This document shows, in pieces, positions 51,793 through 55,000 of a stretch of DNA of 55,000 bases. Source of the DNA: Cristatella mucedo. Its lineage: Eukaryota; Bryozoa; Phylactolaemata; Cristatellidae. The first letter of the stretch is position 1, and every line of letters starts with the position of its first letter. Under the pieces are notes generated by a model. That model had not been told where the DNA came from. It did not search any database and was given only the letters and a program-made list of their open reading frames with translations. A program made the position numbers and the translations under genes. The stretch covers positions 3,197,501-3,252,500 of the forward strand of contig WPIO01000010.1 of assembly GCA_009760855.2 (NCBI GenBank), written 5' to 3'.

Positions 51793-52255
51793 GACTTTCG
51801 TGCATTTCAGGTTGAAGCGATGCCAGCCTTAGGATCGAGGCTTGAGCTCGATGTTTAGTGACCTATTTAGCCACCAAGCAGCATAGGCAAATCGGGTTGC
51901 TGTTTCAACCCCACCCCGTAAAGGTGTGGCGGCCGATAGCGGTGTCCTTTCAATTTTTTTGTATTAGAGTGAGCGTACTCTGTAGCTCGGTATATGTAAT
52001 ACGTTGAATGTGTACTCATAGGTCTCCGGTTTCCCTCACTTCCTGGTATATGCGCACCTATTCAGAGTGTTCGGCATGACCGGTTTTCGGCAAGCGGGCA
52101 CGGGATTGCATCACTAGTCACCGTAACTTCTTGACCCCGAGTCCGGTGTCTGCCGGCGGTGTCAAGCTGAAGTACAGCCGCGTCAAGCTGACTGACGCGG
52201 CTGCATTCTGTAGGGGCTTAATCCCCTTAATGCGTCATTCTGCGATGCTTGCCAT
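51791..52255. repeat. Dispersed repeat E, copy 2, with 190-bp extra segment
   Basis: Matches 49645-49925 on both sides of an extra segment of about 190 bases (51862-52050). Outer parts include ACCGGTTTTCGGCAAGCGG and GCTGCATTCTGTAGGGGCTT. Confidence 0.75.
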
Positions 52256-52714
52256 CACTGAGTGGCCGGAGCCAGAGAAGTTGTCAGCAAAGCTAAGGCG
52301 GCCACAATTTAGTCGCACAGGCGCGACGCCCTCTGACCTTGTCTGCACAGGCTCGTAGGCAGAGCTGCCATACGGGCCAGGCTGGTCTAAACTGCACCTA
52401 CGCGCATCTTTGGCACTCTCGCAGACGCCAGTTTTGTCTGGTACCAATTCATAATGTAACGCTTTTTTTAAGATCAAGCTCTCCTGAAGAGCCGCTACCA
52501 ACCGGTACTGACTATGTGGCTCGCACAGACGATTACGGCAGCATTAGCACGGCAGAGCCGGAGCTGGCTATACCAGACTCGGGCTCCTCCTTAACTCCTG
52601 CCGTCGACATTTGGCACTCCTCTCCCAACTGCTTCGAACTACGCGTTGGTGAAGCCGTAGTATACTGCGTCAGCAGGCTTCCTAAATCAGCGTTCTCTCT
52701 ACTCTCTACTCTCA

Positions 52715-52758
<44 letters not shown>
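52715..52758 (+). repeat. (TC)n microsatellite
   Basis: 44 bases of pure TC; the open frames across it are artefacts of the repeat. Confidence 0.95.
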
Positions 52759-52760
<2 letters not shown>

Positions 52761-52989
52761 GCTGCGAGGCAAGGCTGCTGGTTAACGATCTTGAGCTGAA
52801 AGCCACCTCTTTAACATAAATACCCCAATTTAAGCCTCTGTGGTCCTTATGACTTAGTTTCAAACTGATGAAGACAATCCTGTTGAGCTAGAACCTCTCT
52901 ACTGATACGCCTGGATTTGTAAGTAGCATATGACACTAATGAGCATCAGATCCTTCCGGAGCGAATCTCACGCGCCAATGTATCATTGG

Positions 52990-53668
52990 CACAGCGATAA
53001 ACTGGGTTCGGTTGTACCTCAGTGAGAAAAGTCAGAATGTAAATGTAAAAGGCTGTCGGTCATCTATAAAGCCTTTAAAGTTAGGGGCTCGGTCTTTGGT
53101 CCGCTTCTGCTCGCTATATGTATCCTTCCTTTGGCCGATGTCGTAGCCAAGCACGATCTTTGCTTTCGTTTCTACAATGATGAGACCCAGCTCTACCTAT
53201 CGTTTGACCTTTGTAAGCCTTGCTCCTCATCGACCCACTTGATTCGCTTACATTCTGCATCGACTACATTCACGTTTGGATGGCTGGATGGCTACTAAAT
53301 TCCTGAAGCTTTACGGTAATAAGACAAGCCTAATGGCTACGGGCAACCGTCTCGTCACCTGAAAGTTGGAAGTCCTAACCGTCCAGATTGGTTTAGTTAG
53401 CGTCAGCCTGTAATCTATGCACACGCTTCCAAGCGACTTGTCATTATTTAAACACATTTCTTCCAGCGTTACGGCGGTCTTCCTTCAGTTAAGGAGCATT
53501 GCCAGAATCTGGGCCTGCTTAGATAAGAGTCCGACAGCCAAACTAGTTCGCAGGCGTTTGCGACTCCGTCTAGATTAATACAATTCCCTTTATTCAGGAC
53601 TCACAGGCCCGCCCCCCTTAGTCGTCGGCAATTAAAACAAAATTCAGCCGCACGTCTGGCGTTTCTTC
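52990..53668 (+). mobile_element. LINE B RT fragment, strongly decayed
   Basis: Aligned by eye to the copy at 46-47 kb across several frames: NWVRLYLSEK (for WFRSYLSGR), GSVFGP, LPLADVVAKHDLCFRFYND, QLYLSFD, then NSAARL near 53650. The YADD equivalent reads YNDE. Abuts the hAT remnant. Confidence 0.7.
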
Positions 53669-54990
53669 AATCGGTATCGTAGCATCCATTGTGCAGGATG
53701 TTCACGACATCTTTGTTCAATCGCTCTTCCACTCGACACTTCCAATTTTCCATGTACTTGGTACTAATGCCATTACTCAGGTTGGAGAGCTTGTTGAGCA
53801 TGAATTCTAAAATTGTGTCAGCATTCATCAACGTCAAGTCTTCTCGACTAAGACTCTCAACAGCAAGTTTCACCTGGTCCATTGTCTCCATAAGAGTTTT
53901 GAGAGCTTAAAAATGATGTCTCAATCATTTCCAGCGCCTTGAATTAGGTTAGTGTCTCGCGGATGGCGACTTCTGTCTTTAATAGGGGCGCTAACATTTT
54001 TGGAATAGAGTTCCAGCCCGTCTTCACGTCAAGATACAGTTCAATCTCACGTCCAAACTCAGCTTTAACTTTATATTAAAAGATATTAGTTCGAACAGTT
54101 GAGTGTTTGATGAATTTGACAAGCTTGCGTGATTTTGTGAGCAGATCGAGGTAATCGACGTCTTCTTCAAATGTATCACCGCCTATCACTTCCAAGTCCG
54201 TACCCGCTTCAAAATTGTCCATTTCATCCATATAGCCACTATCAAAGTTTTCACATACTCCAACGTGCAGACCAAATTTTAAACAGAACTGTCCAATGAC
54301 ATTAATGTGGGAAATGCATTTCTTATTTACTTGAGCACTGTCCTGAGTAGATCCCACAAAATCTATTGTTATTCCAAAAACGCTCAAATGCTGTTTCACT
54401 GACTCGACCATATCGAGAGCAGTGCACGATCCAATAATGCGAACAAGAGCCTCCTTTATTGTTGTTTTATCGCTGATATCTTGAATGCTTACTCTGAAGA
54501 ATGGACGTTCTCTCGCGGCTGTCTACTCATACAAGGTCATACTAAACTTTACTCCTCTTTCGAGTGTTTCCTCGATATCTGCCATCGTTTTGTTTTTCTA
54601 TTCTTTGCAATCATCATGCTCCAGCTCCTTCACATGGTTTTCGTTCGCTGGAAATTTGAATCCGTCCCGTGAGATTGATTACCTTATATACTTGTTTCTA
54701 TCGATAGTTCTAGTCGACATTCCATCAGTAGCCAGGTGGGTAACAATCTCCTTCATACTCTTTCGCCCCAGGAAATCGGGCAATCTTTTTTTGTTCTCTT
54801 ATTTTTCATGGGGCTCTTCCTTGGATGTACACGCTCCGGCATGTTTATTAAAATCAATTCTGTGTATTTTCAGATGATTATTCAACATTGTCATGTAGTT
54901 TCCAGAACATATGACGATTTTATTGCATCGTTCATTCCATATTGACCTCCTAGCTCTTCTGTATGTAAATGTATTGTTTAGTATTGTCAT
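53669..54990 (-). pseudogene. hAT-type transposase remnant with BED-like zinc finger
   Basis: DNA-transposon transposase reading from the window end downward. Near 54900 a BED-like finger (CNKIVICSGNYMTMLNNHLK then IHRID). Then MADIEETLERGVKF and FFRVSIQDISDK; ALVRIIGSCTALDMVESVKQ, HLSVFGITIDFVGSTQDSA; LLTKSRKLVKFIKHSTVRTN; AEFGREIELYLDVKTGWNSI; and the C-terminal METMDQVKLAVESLSREDLT, ADTILEFMLNKLS. The order and motifs are those of hAT/ZBED transposases. Stops at about 54057 and 54522, another at about 53943 and a frameshift near 53895 make it non-functional. The conserved TTDGA-type motif reads STQDSA. It may continue beyond the window. Confidence 0.8.
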
Positions 54991-55000
54991 GTAATTGCCG

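Overview
The window comes from an intron-rich, repeat-laden animal nuclear genome, almost certainly an invertebrate. There is no bacterial gene organisation, no rRNA, no CRISPR and no credible tRNA gene. Most of the 55 kb is old transposon sequence: CR1/L2-like LINEs, tRNA-derived SINEs and DNA transposons. I cannot name the phylum from the sequence.

Two real host genes stand out, arranged head to head. On the minus strand, 36060 down to 17853, is a complete 13-exon MFSD11 gene (UNC93-like major-facilitator protein). I assembled it exon by exon from splice sites and matching phases. The exons sum to 1326 nt (441 codons plus stop gives 441 aa), close to the vertebrate length of about 449 aa. 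On the plus strand, 36326 to 37963, is a two-exon SRSF2 (SC35) splicing-factor gene of 329 aa with an N-terminal RRM and a long RS domain. Their start codons are only 265 bp apart, so they very probably share a bidirectional promoter. The same divergent pair exists in vertebrates, so this is deep conserved microsynteny.

Region by region: 1-17.8 kb is intergenic and built of LINE A and LINE B copies (some nested), SINEs and a pogo/Tigger-like element (11587-13319) that has swallowed a LINE B copy. 17.8-36.1 kb is MFSD11, whose introns carry LINE and SINE pieces and two very long (CT)n tracts. 36.3-38.2 kb is SRSF2. 38.2-40 kb holds weak candidate exons only. 40-43.5 kb carries a SINE with a LINE-like tail, an inverted satellite array of ~170-bp units, and a LINE B tail split by a 360-bp insert with an exon-like reading frame. 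43.9-53.7 kb holds unclassified dispersed repeats (called D and E here), the best preserved LINE B copy (45991-47340), SINEs, GC-rich tandem repeats and decayed LINE pieces. 53.7-55 kb is a broken hAT-type transposase with a BED-like zinc finger, on the minus strand and running to the window end.

One theme links the repeats. The LINE B 3' end is a short hairpin followed by (ATT)n, and a second SINE family ends in a close relative of that same hairpin. This is what is expected of a SINE mobilised by its partner LINE.
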